Assembly: GCA_038244535.1 (NCBI GenBank)
Contig: JBBRTJ010000020.1
Span: 1 to 40,263, forward strand
DNA: 40,263 nucleotides
Direction of reading: 5' to 3'
From: JBBRTJ01 sp038244535
Lineage (GTDB): Bacteria > Actinomycetota > Acidimicrobiia > Acidimicrobiales > Ilumatobacteraceae
In this document: positions 1 through 8,025 of the stretch, piece after piece
Layout: every line of letters begins with the position of its first letter
Numbering within the stretch: position 1 is the stretch's first letter
Made by a program: the position numbers and the translations under genes
Notes under the pieces: generated by a model
Database searches by the model: none
What the model saw: only the letters and a program-made list of their open reading frames with translations
What the model was told of the DNA's origin: nothing

Positions 1-240
1 CAGGCTTCGCCACCAACGCCTTCGCCACCGGGGCCGTGGGCGCCTTGTCCCCAGGCGCCTTGGCCGCACCGGCAACCTTGGCCACCGCAGGCTTCGCCTC
101 CGGGACAGTGGCCACCGCGGGCTTCGCCACCGGGGCCGTGGGCGCCTTGACCACAGGCGCCTTGACCACAGGCGCCTTGACCGCACCAGCAACCTTGGCC
201 ACCGCAGGCTTCGCCACCGGGACCTTGGCCACCGCGGCCT
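1..240. repeat. Imperfect repeats encoding the Lys/Ala/Pro tail
   Basis: The DNA contains many imperfect copies of short units such as ccttgaccacaggcg and accgcaggcttcgcc. On the minus strand they encode VKAP, VAKP and PAVAKVAG blocks. The repetition is in phase with the coding frame of the phosphatase-like gene and probably changes length by slippage. Confidence 0.7.
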
Positions 241-940
241 TGGTCGTCGGGGCCTTGGGCGCCTTGGCCGAACCGGCGCTCCTGGCCGAACCCGTCGTGC
301 GGCCGGACGGAGACACGGTCGAGGCCGAGGCCTTCACCCTCGGCTTCTCGGCCACCGGCGAGCCTTTGTAGACAGCCAAAATAGGCATGGTGGGCGGGGG
401 GACCGGGGCCGGCGGCGTCGGCGCCAGCGTGCCCGGCAGGTAGGGCGCCATGGCGATGAACGAGCGACCGAGCGGCTCGAGCTGACGATTGGTGATGCGC
501 TCGATGATGGCGACGCACTGCGGGTCGGCGGTCACGAGGCCGGCGTAGCGGACGTACCCGCCCAGGACGCCGGCCACCCGATCGCCCACCTCCTCGCCGT
601 GCAGCAGGACCTTGGTGCCCGACTGCAACATCGCGTGGATCTCGGGGTACAGGCGACCCAGCACCTTGCGGGGATCGTCGGCCACACCAAAGGGCCGGTG
701 CAGGTAGTGCACGCCGAGCTCGTCGTAGTTGTGGAGGTTGGCCGGCGACGGGATGATCGACACGATGCACCCGAAGCCCTGCTCGCGCGTCCAGATGATC
801 TCTTCCTGACGGCGGACCCGGCGATGATTGGCCGAATACCCGCCCGGGCGCTCGCACACGGCGAGCCGGTCCTTGATGACCCACGCGAAGTTGCGGGGTT
901 GGATGCCGAGCGCCCAACGCCCCTTGGCTCGCAACGTCAT
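1..940 (-). CDS. Dual-specificity-phosphatase-like protein lacking the catalytic Cys, with long Ala/Lys/Pro tail (3' end outside window)
   Basis: This frame is open from an ATG at 940 to the left edge, about 313 codons without a stop. Residues 1 to about 180 look like a small protein-tyrosine/dual-specificity phosphatase fold: a strand reading GCIVSIIP, then HYLHRPF, then a helix and the P-loop region KVLLHGEEVGDR. The PTP signature is HCx5R. Here it reads H114-G-E-E-V-G-D-R121, so the nucleophilic Cys is Gly115 while His and Arg remain. From about residue 200 the protein is a low-complexity tail of AKAP/VAKP/PVVKAP units, resembling histone-H1-like or TopA tails. The start overlaps the folP stop by four bases (ATGA), so the two genes are probably translationally coupled. 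The family assignment is inferred from the motif; an inactive, binding-only role is inferred from the missing Cys. Confidence 0.75.
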   Translation of the reverse strand, partial: MTLRAKGRWALGIQPRNFAWVIKDRLAVCERPGGYSANHRRVRRQEEIIWTREQGFGCIVSIIPSPANLHNYDELGVHYLHRPFGVADDPRKVLGRLYPEIHAMLQSGTKVLLHGEEVGDRVAGVLGGYVRYAGLVTADPQCVAIIERITNRQLEPLGRSFIAMAPYLPGTLAPTPPAPVPPPTMPILAVYKGSPVAEKPRVKASASTVSPSGRTTGSARSAGSAKAPKAPTTKAAVAKVPVAKPAVAKVAGAVKAPVVKAPVVKAPTAPVAKPAVATVPEAKPAVAKVAGAAKAPGDKAPTAPVAKALVAKP

Positions 941-1770
941 CGGGCACCGACCAGCGTCACGGCGTGCACCGTCGAACGAAGGTCGTGGACGCGCACCATT
1001 GCGGCGCCGTGGAGCAGCGCCCAGGTGGCCGTGGCCAACGACCCCTCGATGCGATCATCGGTCGGCACGGGCACCACGTCGTCGAGGGGCGTCGCCACGT
1101 CGAGACCCGGGAGCGAAGGGCGGGTGGCCCACTGATCGCTGCGGGCCGCGAGACGACCGAGGAACGCCTTGCGGCTGGTGCCGACGCACACGGGGTGACC
1201 CGTGGCAACGAGGCGATCGAGACGGGCGAGCAACGCCAGGTTGTGCGACGCGGTCTTGCCGAACCCGATGCCCGGATCGATCCAGACCTCGTCGACGCCA
1301 CCCGCCAGTGCCTCCTCGGCCTTGGCCACGAGGAAGGCTTCGACCTCGGCCACCACGTCGTCGTAGTGAGGCGCGAGCTGCATCGTGGCCGGGTCACCCT
1401 GGGTGTGGACCGCAACCCAGCCGACGCCGGCAGCGGCTGCGACCGGCCACAGGCAGGCCGACACGTCGTTGACGAGCGAGGCACCAGCCCCGATGGCAGC
1501 CTCGGCGGTCTCGGCGTCACGGGTGTCGACCGAGACGCGCACGTACGGAGCCAGCGCCTCGATCACCGGCAGGATCCGGCGTCGCTCCTCGATCGGGTCG
1601 ACCGGCTCGGCGCCGGGCCTGGTCGACTCGCCGCCGACATCGATCACGTCCGCCCCCTCCTCGATCAGCACCAGCCCGTGCGCCACCGCTTCGGCCGCCG
1701 ACGCCCAGCGCCCCCCATCGGAGAACGAGTCCGGCGTGACGTTGAGCACCCCCATGACCAACGGTGACAT
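937..1770 (-). CDS. folP: Dihydropteroate synthase
   Basis: This enzyme condenses 4-aminobenzoate with hydroxymethyl-dihydropterin pyrophosphate to give dihydropteroate in cytoplasmic folate synthesis. The protein is 277 residues, normal for the family. The first DHPS signature, NVTPDSFSDGG, is at residues 10-20. It is followed by the pterin-site DVGGESTRPGA, IDPGIGFGKT and the late GTSRKAFLG that carries the substrate-binding Lys. I start at the ATG at 1770, directly before SPLVMGVLNVTPDSF. An ATG three codons upstream (1779) is equally possible. It follows hpt by about 70-80 bases and overlaps the next leftward gene by ATGA. The gene next to hpt and tilS recalls the folate/purine region of other actinobacteria. 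Confidence 0.95.
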   Translation of the reverse strand: MSPLVMGVLNVTPDSFSDGGRWASAAEAVAHGLVLIEEGADVIDVGGESTRPGAEPVDPIEERRRILPVIEALAPYVRVSVDTRDAETAEAAIGAGASLVNDVSACLWPVAAAAGVGWVAVHTQGDPATMQLAPHYDDVVAEVEAFLVAKAEEALAGGVDEVWIDPGIGFGKTASHNLALLARLDRLVATGHPVCVGTSRKAFLGRLAARSDQWATRPSLPGLDVATPLDDVVPVPTDDRIEGSLATATWALLHGAAMVRVHDLRSTVHAVTLVGAR

Positions 1771-1849
1771 TCCGACCATCGTACCGCGTGGCTCCAAACC
1801 CGAATCGGAGCCGATCCTGCTCAGTGAGACGCTCTGCGCCGAACCTCGC

Positions 1850-2401
1850 TCAGGCCTCCGCTCCACCCTCCCACCGACGCACGTCAGGCAGGTTCCGCCA
1901 CCGCTGTCCGGCGTCGAGCCCGTACCCGACCACCCAGTCACCGGGGATCTCGACCCCGACGTAGCGCAGCGAGGCGACGTCGGCGGCCGGGACGCTCTCG
2001 CGCACCAGCAGGGCACAGACCTCGAGGCTGGCGGGCTTGCGGGCGGCCAGGAGCCGTCGCAGGTAGCTCAGGGTCAGACCGCTGTCGACGATGTCCTCGA
2101 CCAGGATGACGTGGCGTCCTTCCAACTCGATGTCGAGGTCCTTGACGATGCGCACCACACCGCTCGTGCGGGTGGACGACCCGTAGCTGGACACCGCCAT
2201 GAAGTCGATCTCGATCGGGATCGGGATGACCCGCACGAGGTCCGCCATGAAGACGAAAGCGCCCTTCAGCACACCCACGAGGAGCGGGTGCAGCCCGTCG
2301 TAGTCGGCTGTGATCCGCGCCCCGAGACCAGCCACGGTGGCCCGCAGCTCGGCTTCGCTGACGAGGATCTCGCCCACTTCGGGGTACTCGTCGGCTCGCA
2401 T
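1850..2401 (-). CDS. hpt: Hypoxanthine phosphoribosyltransferase
   Basis: This purine salvage enzyme transfers phosphoribose from PRPP to hypoxanthine or guanine. At 183 residues it has the normal length. The PRPP-binding motif VEDIVDSG is at residues 101-108. The N-terminal part has the expected LVGVLKGAFVFMADL segment, and the C-terminal part has the base-contacting VGYGLDAGQRWRNLP. It starts 12 bases after the tilS stop. A TAGATT hexamer that includes the tilS stop lies 9 bases before the ATG, so the gene may also have its own near-leaderless promoter. The tilS-hpt pair matches Rv3625c-Rv3624c of Mycobacterium tuberculosis. Confidence 0.95.
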   Translation of the reverse strand: MRADEYPEVGEILVSEAELRATVAGLGARITADYDGLHPLLVGVLKGAFVFMADLVRVIPIPIEIDFMAVSSYGSSTRTSGVVRIVKDLDIELEGRHVILVEDIVDSGLTLSYLRRLLAARKPASLEVCALLVRESVPAADVASLRYVGVEIPGDWVVGYGLDAGQRWRNLPDVRRWEGGAEA

Positions 2402-2413
2402 GGGAGGCGAAAT

Positions 2414-3304
2414 CTACTGGCCCGCTCCAGCCGTTGGCAGATCGACCACGAGCCGCTGGGCGTGACGGGCGATGCGCACCCCACAGCTCACCTGGGTCGC
2501 CTTCGCGTCGCCGCTGGCCACGGCCAGCAGACGCTCGACGGCGGCGGCATCAAGGCGGTGCGCGGCGAACGCCTGTCGCAACGCCCGCCGGGCCAGTGCC
2601 GGTGGTGCTTCGACGAGGGCGCGGCAGTCCGTGCCGTCGATCCCACCCGCGAGGGCATCGAGGAGGTCGGCCTCGTCGCGTAGGAGCGCGGCCTGGCGGG
2701 CCAGGACAGGGGCGATGTCGCGCTCGGCCACGTCGTCCAGCAGCGGCAGCACCTCAGCCCGCACCCGGTTGCGCCGGAACGCGGGGTCGCCGTTGGACGG
2801 ATCGTCGACGGTCTCGATGCCGAGCGCCTCGCAGAGGGCACGGGTCTGCACGCGGCGCAGCCCGAGCATCGGCTTGGTCGCCGGCCGCATCCCCGCCAAC
2901 CCTTCGAGCCCCGAGCCGCGCAGGAGGTTGAGCACGATGGTCTCGGCCTGGTCATCGAGGGTGTGACCGGTGAGCGCACCGGCCGGCAGCACGCTCCGGC
3001 GGGCCTCTCGCGCCCGCGCCTCGAGATTTGGGCCGGCCGCGACGACCACGGACCGGGCGATGAAAGCGGCGCCGACGCGGTCGGCCAGGACCCGCACGAC
3101 GCCCGCCTCGGCGGCAGAACCGGGCCGCAGCCCGTGGTCGACGTGCACCGCCGTGACTGCGCAGCCGGCCGCGACTGCCAGCACGAGCAACGCCGACGAG
3201 TCAGCTCCGCCCGACACCGCACAGGTGACCTCGGTGCCAGCTGGTGCGAAGGTGCACCGCTCCACGCTCGGTGCTACCAGGGCGCGCTCGTCGGCGGTCA
3301 GCAT
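2414..3304 (-). CDS. tilS: tRNA(Ile)-lysidine synthase
   Basis: TilS attaches lysine to C34 of tRNA-Ile(CAU), changing its decoding from AUG to AUA. The ATP pyrophosphatase P-loop SGGADS is at residues 31-36. It is followed by VHVDHGLRPGS, the GHTLDDQAET motif and NLLRGSGLEGLAGM, all typical of the family. The protein is 296 residues, short as in most actinobacteria, with a reduced C-terminal region. I chose the ATG at 3304, which lies 8 bases after the stop of the zincin gene; reading further upstream would only enter that gene. It is part of the leftward zincin-tilS-hpt-folP operon. Confidence 0.94.
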   Translation of the reverse strand: MLTADERALVAPSVERCTFAPAGTEVTCAVSGGADSSALLVLAVAAGCAVTAVHVDHGLRPGSAAEAGVVRVLADRVGAAFIARSVVVAAGPNLEARAREARRSVLPAGALTGHTLDDQAETIVLNLLRGSGLEGLAGMRPATKPMLGLRRVQTRALCEALGIETVDDPSNGDPAFRRNRVRAEVLPLLDDVAERDIAPVLARQAALLRDEADLLDALAGGIDGTDCRALVEAPPALARRALRQAFAAHRLDAAAVERLLAVASGDAKATQVSCGVRIARHAQRLVVDLPTAGAGQ

Positions 3305-3312
3305 GGTGCTGC

Positions 3313-4380
3313 CTAGGCGACGAGTGCGCTGAGATCCATCCGGGCCAACCACTGCTCGGGCACCCGGATCTCGTCGAGGCTAGGCAAGTTGGCCGGCCCC
3401 TCCCAGCACCGATCGATGGCCCGCGGCCCCGCCACCGCTTCGACCGCAGCGATGAAGCGCTCGCCCTGCTCGTACTGGGCGAGCTTGGCTTCGAGGCCGA
3501 GCAGCCGCCGCACCACTCGGGCGAAGGGCGTCACGTTCGAGCGCCGTTGCCGCAGGACCCGACCAAAGCGCGCTGCCCCCGGGATGGAGCCGGCGCCGGC
3601 GCGATCCATGGTGACGTCGCCGTGCCCTTCGAGCAGTGACATGAGACCGCCGATCTGACCGAGGAGGGCCCGCTGCTCGGGGCCGGCGAACAGCGCCATC
3701 AGACCCCCCTCGTCGAGCGACTCCTTGCGTGCCGACGGCGACAACGCCCGTTGGAGCGAAGCCCGCAGGGCCTTGGGATCGGTCGACACGGCACCGAGGG
3801 CCTGGGTGACCAGCCCGAGGTAGTGGTCACGCATCCACGGCACGCCGGTGAACTGAGCCCGGTGCGTGACCTCGTGGAGCGCCAGCCACAGGCGGAACTC
3901 ACGAGGCGGGAAGCCGAAGCGCTTCTCGAGACTCAAGACGTTGGGACCGACGTAGTACACGACGTCGGCCTCGTGGGCACCGTCGTCGGTGACGACCAGC
4001 ACGTCGTACTGGCCGAGGACCTTGGACGACATGAACCCGAGCAGGGTGCCGACCTCGACCCCGGCGACCTTGCCCGCCACGGTCAGCGGCAACGTCGATG
4101 GCGATGACGCCTGGAGCTTGGCCAGCGTCGGGCCCAGGAGGCGTTCGAAGGACGCGACGTTGGCCTCGATCCACTGCTGACGGCCGACCACCACGGCGCG
4201 GGCAGGCCCGGCGAGCGATCGCAGCCCAGTCTCGATGGCGACGAGCTCTTCGGCCTGTGCGGTCAGCTCGGTGAAGTCAGGGCCGAGCGAGTCGTAGTGG
4301 TAGCTCGACGAGTACGGCTCGGCGCCGCACACCCGCCCGGCCACCCGGGCGGCGAGCTGCCAGTCGACCGCTCCGGTCAC
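3313..4380 (-). CDS. DUF2342/zincin_2 family putative metallopeptidase (Rv3626c-like)
   Basis: This 355-residue protein carries a gluzincin-type HEVTH at residues 169-173 (LALHEVTHRAQF). Other family landmarks are FMSSKVLGQYDVLV and YYVGPNVLSLEKRFG before it, and MSLLEGHGDVTMD near residue 280, where the third zinc ligand would be expected. The family is annotated as putative zinc hydrolases, one branch being called coenzyme-F420-biosynthesis associated; no substrate is established. I start at the GTG at 4380 (GTGACCGGAGCG), which overlaps the stop of the 46-codon ORF by GTGA. The longer frame upstream has Arg-rich non-coding composition. It sits directly upstream of tilS, as in mycobacteria. 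Confidence 0.85.
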   Translation of the reverse strand: MTGAVDWQLAARVAGRVCGAEPYSSSYHYDSLGPDFTELTAQAEELVAIETGLRSLAGPARAVVVGRQQWIEANVASFERLLGPTLAKLQASSPSTLPLTVAGKVAGVEVGTLLGFMSSKVLGQYDVLVVTDDGAHEADVVYYVGPNVLSLEKRFGFPPREFRLWLALHEVTHRAQFTGVPWMRDHYLGLVTQALGAVSTDPKALRASLQRALSPSARKESLDEGGLMALFAGPEQRALLGQIGGLMSLLEGHGDVTMDRAGAGSIPGAARFGRVLRQRRSNVTPFARVVRRLLGLEAKLAQYEQGERFIAAVEAVAGPRAIDRCWEGPANLPSLDEIRVPEQWLARMDLSALVA

Positions 4381-4517
4381 CGCCGACGGCTGGGGTACTG
4401 AGGAGCCTGCACCTTGACGACGTAACCGATGATCGTGGCCACCACGGCCAGGACGGCGCCGATGGCAAGGGCGACACCGATCCAGAAGGTCCAGATGTAA
4501 GCCGCAAGGACGTGCAT
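4377..4517 (-). CDS. 46-residue single-pass membrane protein upstream of the zincin gene
   Basis: An ATG at 4517 opens a 46-codon frame. Residues 7-35 form one clear hydrophobic helix containing FWIGVALAIGAVLAVVATII. A short basic, Pro-containing tail ends in YPSRRR. The stop TGA overlaps the GTG start of the zincin gene by four bases, the coupling used all along this strand. Upstream, TAGATT followed by 6 bases and then ATG matches a leaderless actinobacterial promoter, so the ORF probably opens the zincin-tilS-hpt-folP transcript. I do not recognise a family. A role as membrane anchor or partner for the zincin is a guess from position. Confidence 0.65.
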   Translation of the reverse strand: MHVLAAYIWTFWIGVALAIGAVLAVVATIIGYVVKVQAPQYPSRRR

Positions 4518-4529
4518 GGACGCAATCTA
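4518..4529 (-). promoter_or_regulatory. Candidate leaderless promoter (-10 TAGATT)
   Basis: On the minus strand TAGATT (4529 to 4524) is followed by 6 bases and the ATG at 4517. This TANNNT-N6-ATG layout is typical of leaderless transcripts in actinobacteria. No clear -35 was seen. Confidence 0.4.
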
Positions 4530-4571
4530 CCCACGAGACCCGGTCACCCCGGTAGGCGGCGGGCCCGCTGC

Positions 4572-4844
4572 TCAGACGGGCGGTCGTGCCGTTCGGTCGT
4601 GGTCGGCAGCACGATCGGAGCCCTCGAGCCCGAAGCAGGCCTGGATCCGGTCGAGGAGGCCCGGGGGCACCTGCTCCTGGCACTTGTGGGCGACCACCGT
4701 TCGCAGCTCGGCGTGGAAGTCGTACACCTGCAGGCAGTCGAGGCAGCCGTCGAGGTGGTGGCCGATGGCGCTCTTGGCCTCAGGCGTGAGTTCGCCGTCG
4801 AGGAAGCCGTAGAGCTCACGAAGCACCTGATCGCAATCAGCCAT
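4572..4844 (-). CDS. rsrA: Zinc-binding anti-sigma factor, RsrA family
   Basis: This 90-residue protein is a zinc-associated anti-sigma (ZAS) domain. It has Cys4 in MADCDQ, and HLDGCLDC gives the HX3CX2C zinc motif near residues 29-37. The family includes RsrA/RshA, redox switches that release their sigma factor when the zinc cysteines form a disulfide; in mycothiol-containing actinobacteria they control thiol stress genes. The ATG at 4844 overlaps the end of the sigma factor gene by 8 bases. The frame is open further upstream, but there it only overlaps sigma coding sequence. Function is inferred from the motif and the sigma partner. Confidence 0.9.
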   Translation of the reverse strand: MADCDQVLRELYGFLDGELTPEAKSAIGHHLDGCLDCLQVYDFHAELRTVVAHKCQEQVPPGLLDRIQACFGLEGSDRAADHDRTARPPV

Positions 4845-5448
4845 GGGTCGGTTCTGGTTCCAGTTCGAGGCCCGCGGATCCGTCGGGCACTGACACGAGC
4901 CCCCGTTCGAGGGCGTACTCATACAAGGCGCGCTGCATGGCTTTTCTTCCCCGGTGGAGCCGGCTCATGACGGTGCCGATCGGGATGTCGAGGATCGCCG
5001 CGATCTCCTTGTACGAAAACCCCTCGACATCGGCCAGCAGAACGGCCATCCGGAACGTCTCGGGGAGCGCCTCGAGCGCGGCTTTCACCTCGTCGTCGGT
5101 GAACCAGTCCATCAGCTCGTCCTCGGCGCTGCGGGTGGCCATGGCCTGTTCGAGGGCACCGAGCCGGCGGTAGAGGAAGAGGTCCTCGACGTCGTCGAGG
5201 TTGCGCTCGTCCGGCCGGCGCTGCTTGGCCCGGTACCGGTTGATGAACGCGTTGGTGAGGATGCGGTACAGCCAGGCCCGCAGGTTGGTGCCCTGCTCGA
5301 AGGTTCCGAAGCTGCGGTACGCCCGTAGGTAGGTCTCTTGAACGAGGTCTTCGGCATCGGCCCGGTTGCGCGTCATCCGCACGGCCGCCGAGTACAGGTT
5401 GGGCGCGAACTGCATGGCCTGCTCGGCGAACAGCGCTTGATCAGCCAC
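4837..5448 (-). CDS. sigR: ECF sigma factor of the SigR/SigH (RpoE) group
   Basis: This 203-residue group IV sigma factor has a region 2 with DAEDLVQETYLRAYRSF and LRAWLYRILTNAFINRYR. Its region 4 contains LPETFRMAVLLADVEGFSYKEIAAILDIP and GTVMSRLHRGRKAM. Group placement rests on this sequence and on the RsrA-type anti-sigma gene directly downstream. SigR/SigH regulons cover thioredoxin, mycothiol and repair genes under thiol oxidation. The start is GTG at 5448 (M-ADQALFAEQ). A TAGGGT hexamer 7 bases upstream suggests leaderless initiation. I saw no GGAAT-type SigR promoter directly upstream, so autoregulation is not evident. Confidence 0.92.
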   Translation of the reverse strand: MADQALFAEQAMQFAPNLYSAAVRMTRNRADAEDLVQETYLRAYRSFGTFEQGTNLRAWLYRILTNAFINRYRAKQRRPDERNLDDVEDLFLYRRLGALEQAMATRSAEDELMDWFTDDEVKAALEALPETFRMAVLLADVEGFSYKEIAAILDIPIGTVMSRLHRGRKAMQRALYEYALERGLVSVPDGSAGLELEPEPTHG

Positions 5449-5461
5449 GGGAGGAACCCTA
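5449..5461 (-). promoter_or_regulatory. Candidate leaderless promoter of sigR (-10 TAGGGT)
   Basis: On the minus strand TAGGGT (5461 to 5456) is followed by 7 bases and the GTG at 5448. The same TAGGGT-N7-start arrangement recurs before the 24-codon ORF at 38444. Confidence 0.4.
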
Positions 5462-5490
5462 CCTATGGGGTGCGCGGGTCGACCGAGCCG

Positions 5491-6009
5491 TCACCGCTCG
5501 GCCTCGGCCTCGGCCCCCGGCTCGAGGTCGGCGGCGTAGTGGTCGAGGGCGGCGACGAGCCGCTCCATCAGATCAGCGAGCTGGCGGCGCTCGCCGGACT
5601 CGAACTCGGTGACCATCGTGATCATCACGTCCTTGCGGCGCTCCTCGATGGCGGCGTGACGGAGGCGTCCGGCCGGCGAGGCCGTGACCATCACGACGCG
5701 ACCGTCGTCGACCGATGAGCGGCGCTCGGCCAGGCCCTCCTTGAGGAGCCGCTGCACGGCGCGGGTGGCGGTGGAGGGGTCGACGCGCAGCGCATCGGCC
5801 AGATCGCTCATCCTCCAGGCCTCCTGGCGCACGAGCAGGTCGAGGGTGTCGAACTGCCCGGGCTCGAGTGCGTCCTCGCCCTGCCCGAACAGGTGGTCGC
5901 GAAGGATGCCCATCGCGGCACCGCGTCGAAGCTCCTTCCACGCCCAGCCGATGCGGCCGGCGAGGACCAAGGTGTCCTGCTCGGAGAGGGGATCGGTGGC
6001 GGTAGCCAT
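5491..6009 (-). CDS. MarR-family transcriptional regulator
   Basis: This 172-residue winged-helix protein has the MarR layout: an N-terminal helix, then FDTLDLLVRQEAWRMSDLADALRVDPSTATRAVQRLLKEGLAER (helix-turn-helix), then the wing RRSSVDDGRVVMVTAS, and a C-terminal dimer helix. MarR proteins are usually ligand-responsive repressors of adjacent genes. I chose the ATG at 6009, where MATATDPLSEQDTLVLAGRIG begins; the upstream extension overlaps the divergent hydrolase start. TACCCT lies 9 bases before the ATG. The divergent alpha/beta hydrolase, and possibly the P450 beyond it, are natural candidate targets, but no operator was identified. Confidence 0.88.
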   Translation of the reverse strand: MATATDPLSEQDTLVLAGRIGWAWKELRRGAAMGILRDHLFGQGEDALEPGQFDTLDLLVRQEAWRMSDLADALRVDPSTATRAVQRLLKEGLAERRSSVDDGRVVMVTASPAGRLRHAAIEERRKDVMITMVTEFESGERRQLADLMERLVAALDHYAADLEPGAEAEAER

Positions 6010-6067
6010 TGGATTTGTAGGGTAACCACGGTGACCTCGCACCAGCAGATCGGCCGGGCGGCCGCCC

Positions 6068-6763
6068 GTGAGTGAGCCGTCAGAACCAGTCGTCACGCCG
6101 CTGTCGATGCTCAACGTCCTGGCCAGTCAGGAGGTCGACATCACCGACGAGCTGCGCCACCTCGAGCTGTACACGATGCAGGGCCTGCTGACGATCCTGT
6201 GGCACAGCCGGGGCGAGTCCAAGCGAGCCGTCGTGGCCTGCGGCGGCGCGATGGGGGGCCTGCTCGGCCCGGCCGACGCGCTCTACCACCAGCTCGGCGC
6301 GATCCTGCCCGCGGTCGGCATCGACGTGCTGCGCGTGAGCTACCGCAAGCCCAACGACCTCGACCGTTGCTGCCTCGACGTGGCCGCCGCCGTGCAGCTC
6401 GCCATCGGCATGGGCGCCGAGCACGTCGTGGTGATGGGGCACTCGTTCGGCGGCGCCGTGGCGGTGCGCGTCGGCGTAGCGCTACCGACGATGGTGGCCG
6501 GGGTGGTCACCTTCGCCACGCAGTCGGCCGGGTGCGAGGTGGCCGCCGGCCTCACGGGCCGACCCTTCCTGCTCTTCCATGGCGACCGCGACGAGATCTT
6601 GCCGCTCGATGCGTCGGCCATCGTGCGCGAGATCTCGGGCACCGGCGAACTCGTCGTCCTGCCGGGCGACGGGCACCTGCTGGCCAAGAGCGGCGACGTC
6701 ATGCTCGAACGGCTGCAGGACTGGCTGCCCGAGACCTTTGCGGCCTTCACGGCCGAACGTTGA
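6068..6763 (+). CDS. Alpha/beta hydrolase (dienelactone-hydrolase-like)
   Basis: This 231-residue protein has the nucleophile elbow GHSFGG with Ser126, a likely acid Asp175 in LLFHGDRDEILPL, and His203 in GDGHLL, giving a complete catalytic triad. Small size and absence of a lid suggest a cytoplasmic esterase/thioesterase-like enzyme; the substrate is unknown. It starts at a GTG (6068, MSEPSEPVVTPLS), with another Met 13 codons in (MLNVLASQ) as an alternative. It is transcribed away from the MarR gene across a 58-base gap and converges on the P450 gene. Confidence 0.85.
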   Translation: MSEPSEPVVTPLSMLNVLASQEVDITDELRHLELYTMQGLLTILWHSRGESKRAVVACGGAMGGLLGPADALYHQLGAILPAVGIDVLRVSYRKPNDLDRCCLDVAAAVQLAIGMGAEHVVVMGHSFGGAVAVRVGVALPTMVAGVVTFATQSAGCEVAAGLTGRPFLLFHGDRDEILPLDASAIVREISGTGELVVLPGDGHLLAKSGDVMLERLQDWLPETFAAFTAER

Positions 6764-6788
6764 GAGCTGAAGGCAGGCGTGACGCCGA

Positions 6789-7979
6789 TCAGGCGGAGGG
6801 CGTGAAGACGACCGGCAGCGCCTCGTAACCGCGGACGAAGGCGGTGTGGTTGTAGGACGGCACGAACCCGGGTTCGACCTTCAGGTCGGGCAGGCGCACC
6901 ATCAGCCGCTCGAGCGCCACCCGGATCTCCATGCGAGCCAGGTTGATGCCGAGGCACAGATGGGGGCCGAAGCCAAAGGCCACATGCGGGTTGGGCGAGC
7001 GAGTGACGTCGAAGGTGTCGGGCTCGTCGAACACGGCTTCGTCGCGGTTGGCCGAGCCGTACATGAGCAGCACCTTCTGACCGGCGCGGATCGTGCGGCC
7101 GTGCAGCTCGGTGTCGGCGGTGGCAGTGCGGCACATGTTGACCACCGGCGTGGTCCACCGCACGATCTCCTCGACGGCGACGGGCAGGCGACCGGCAGGA
7201 TCGGTGCACAGGTGCGACCACTGGTCGGGTCGCCGGCTCAGCTCCCAGACCGCGGTGGCGATCGACGATCTCGTGGTGTCGCTGCCACCAACGAGCAGCA
7301 GCAAGGTCTCGGACACGAGCGTGTCGAGGGGGAGCGGCTGGCCATCGAGACGGGCCTCGCACAGCAGGCTCATGAGGTCGCCGCAGGGATGGGCGGCCTT
7401 CTCGAAGAGCACCTCGGGGGCGTAGGCGTGCCAGCTCATGAGGGCGGTCATCTTCTCGGGCGTGAAGAATCGGAAGCCATCGCCGAGGTTGTTGACGAGG
7501 TCACCCCACTCGCGCAACTCGTCCCACATCGGCCGGGGGAAGCCGAGCTTCGTGCAGATCACGTTGGCGGGTAGGGGTGCGGCCAGCTCGCCGATCAGCT
7601 CGGCGCTCCCTCGGGCGGCAAAGGCATCGATGAGCTCGTCGACCACGAGCCGAACCTGGGCCTCGGCCACCGCCACCGCACGGCGGCTGAAGTCATGAGC
7701 GACGATGGCCCGCTGCTCGGCGTGGCGCGGGTTGTCGGTGTCGATCATCGACGTCGTCGACTGCTCGTAGGTCATGGCCGGGCGGGTGCCGGCCGCCGAC
7801 GACCAACGCGCGGGGTGGCGCTCGATGGCCACGATGTCGGCGTGGCGGCTGATGCCCCACAACTGGTTCACCGGATCCCAGTGCACCGGATCGTTCTGAC
7901 GGAGCCAGCGATAGGTGTCCGTCGGGTCACCGTCGTAGAGGTCGGGGTCGAGGAGGTCCACCGGAGCTGAGATCGCCAT
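6789..7979 (-). CDS. Cytochrome P450
   Basis: This heme monooxygenase is 396 residues, the usual length for a soluble bacterial CYP. It has the I-helix oxygen-binding LLLVGGSDTTRSS, a K-helix ExxR (EEIVRW), and the heme loop FGFGPHLCLG with the Cys342 thiolate. The overall wording (RTATADTELHGRTIRAGQKVLLMYGSANRD in shape) resembles the CYP125/CYP142/CYP124 group of actinobacteria that oxidise sterol or methyl-branched chains, but I cannot name a subfamily. No ferredoxin or reductase gene is adjacent. The ATG at 7979 is chosen; a GTG at 7988 is an alternative. Confidence 0.93.
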   Translation of the reverse strand: MAISAPVDLLDPDLYDGDPTDTYRWLRQNDPVHWDPVNQLWGISRHADIVAIERHPARWSSAAGTRPAMTYEQSTTSMIDTDNPRHAEQRAIVAHDFSRRAVAVAEAQVRLVVDELIDAFAARGSAELIGELAAPLPANVICTKLGFPRPMWDELREWGDLVNNLGDGFRFFTPEKMTALMSWHAYAPEVLFEKAAHPCGDLMSLLCEARLDGQPLPLDTLVSETLLLLVGGSDTTRSSIATAVWELSRRPDQWSHLCTDPAGRLPVAVEEIVRWTTPVVNMCRTATADTELHGRTIRAGQKVLLMYGSANRDEAVFDEPDTFDVTRSPNPHVAFGFGPHLCLGINLARMEIRVALERLMVRLPDLKVEPGFVPSYNHTAFVRGYEALPVVFTPSA

Positions 7980-8025
7980 GTCCCCCACTGTGGTCGACCA
8001 GTGGGCGCGCGTGCTGAGCTAGGGC

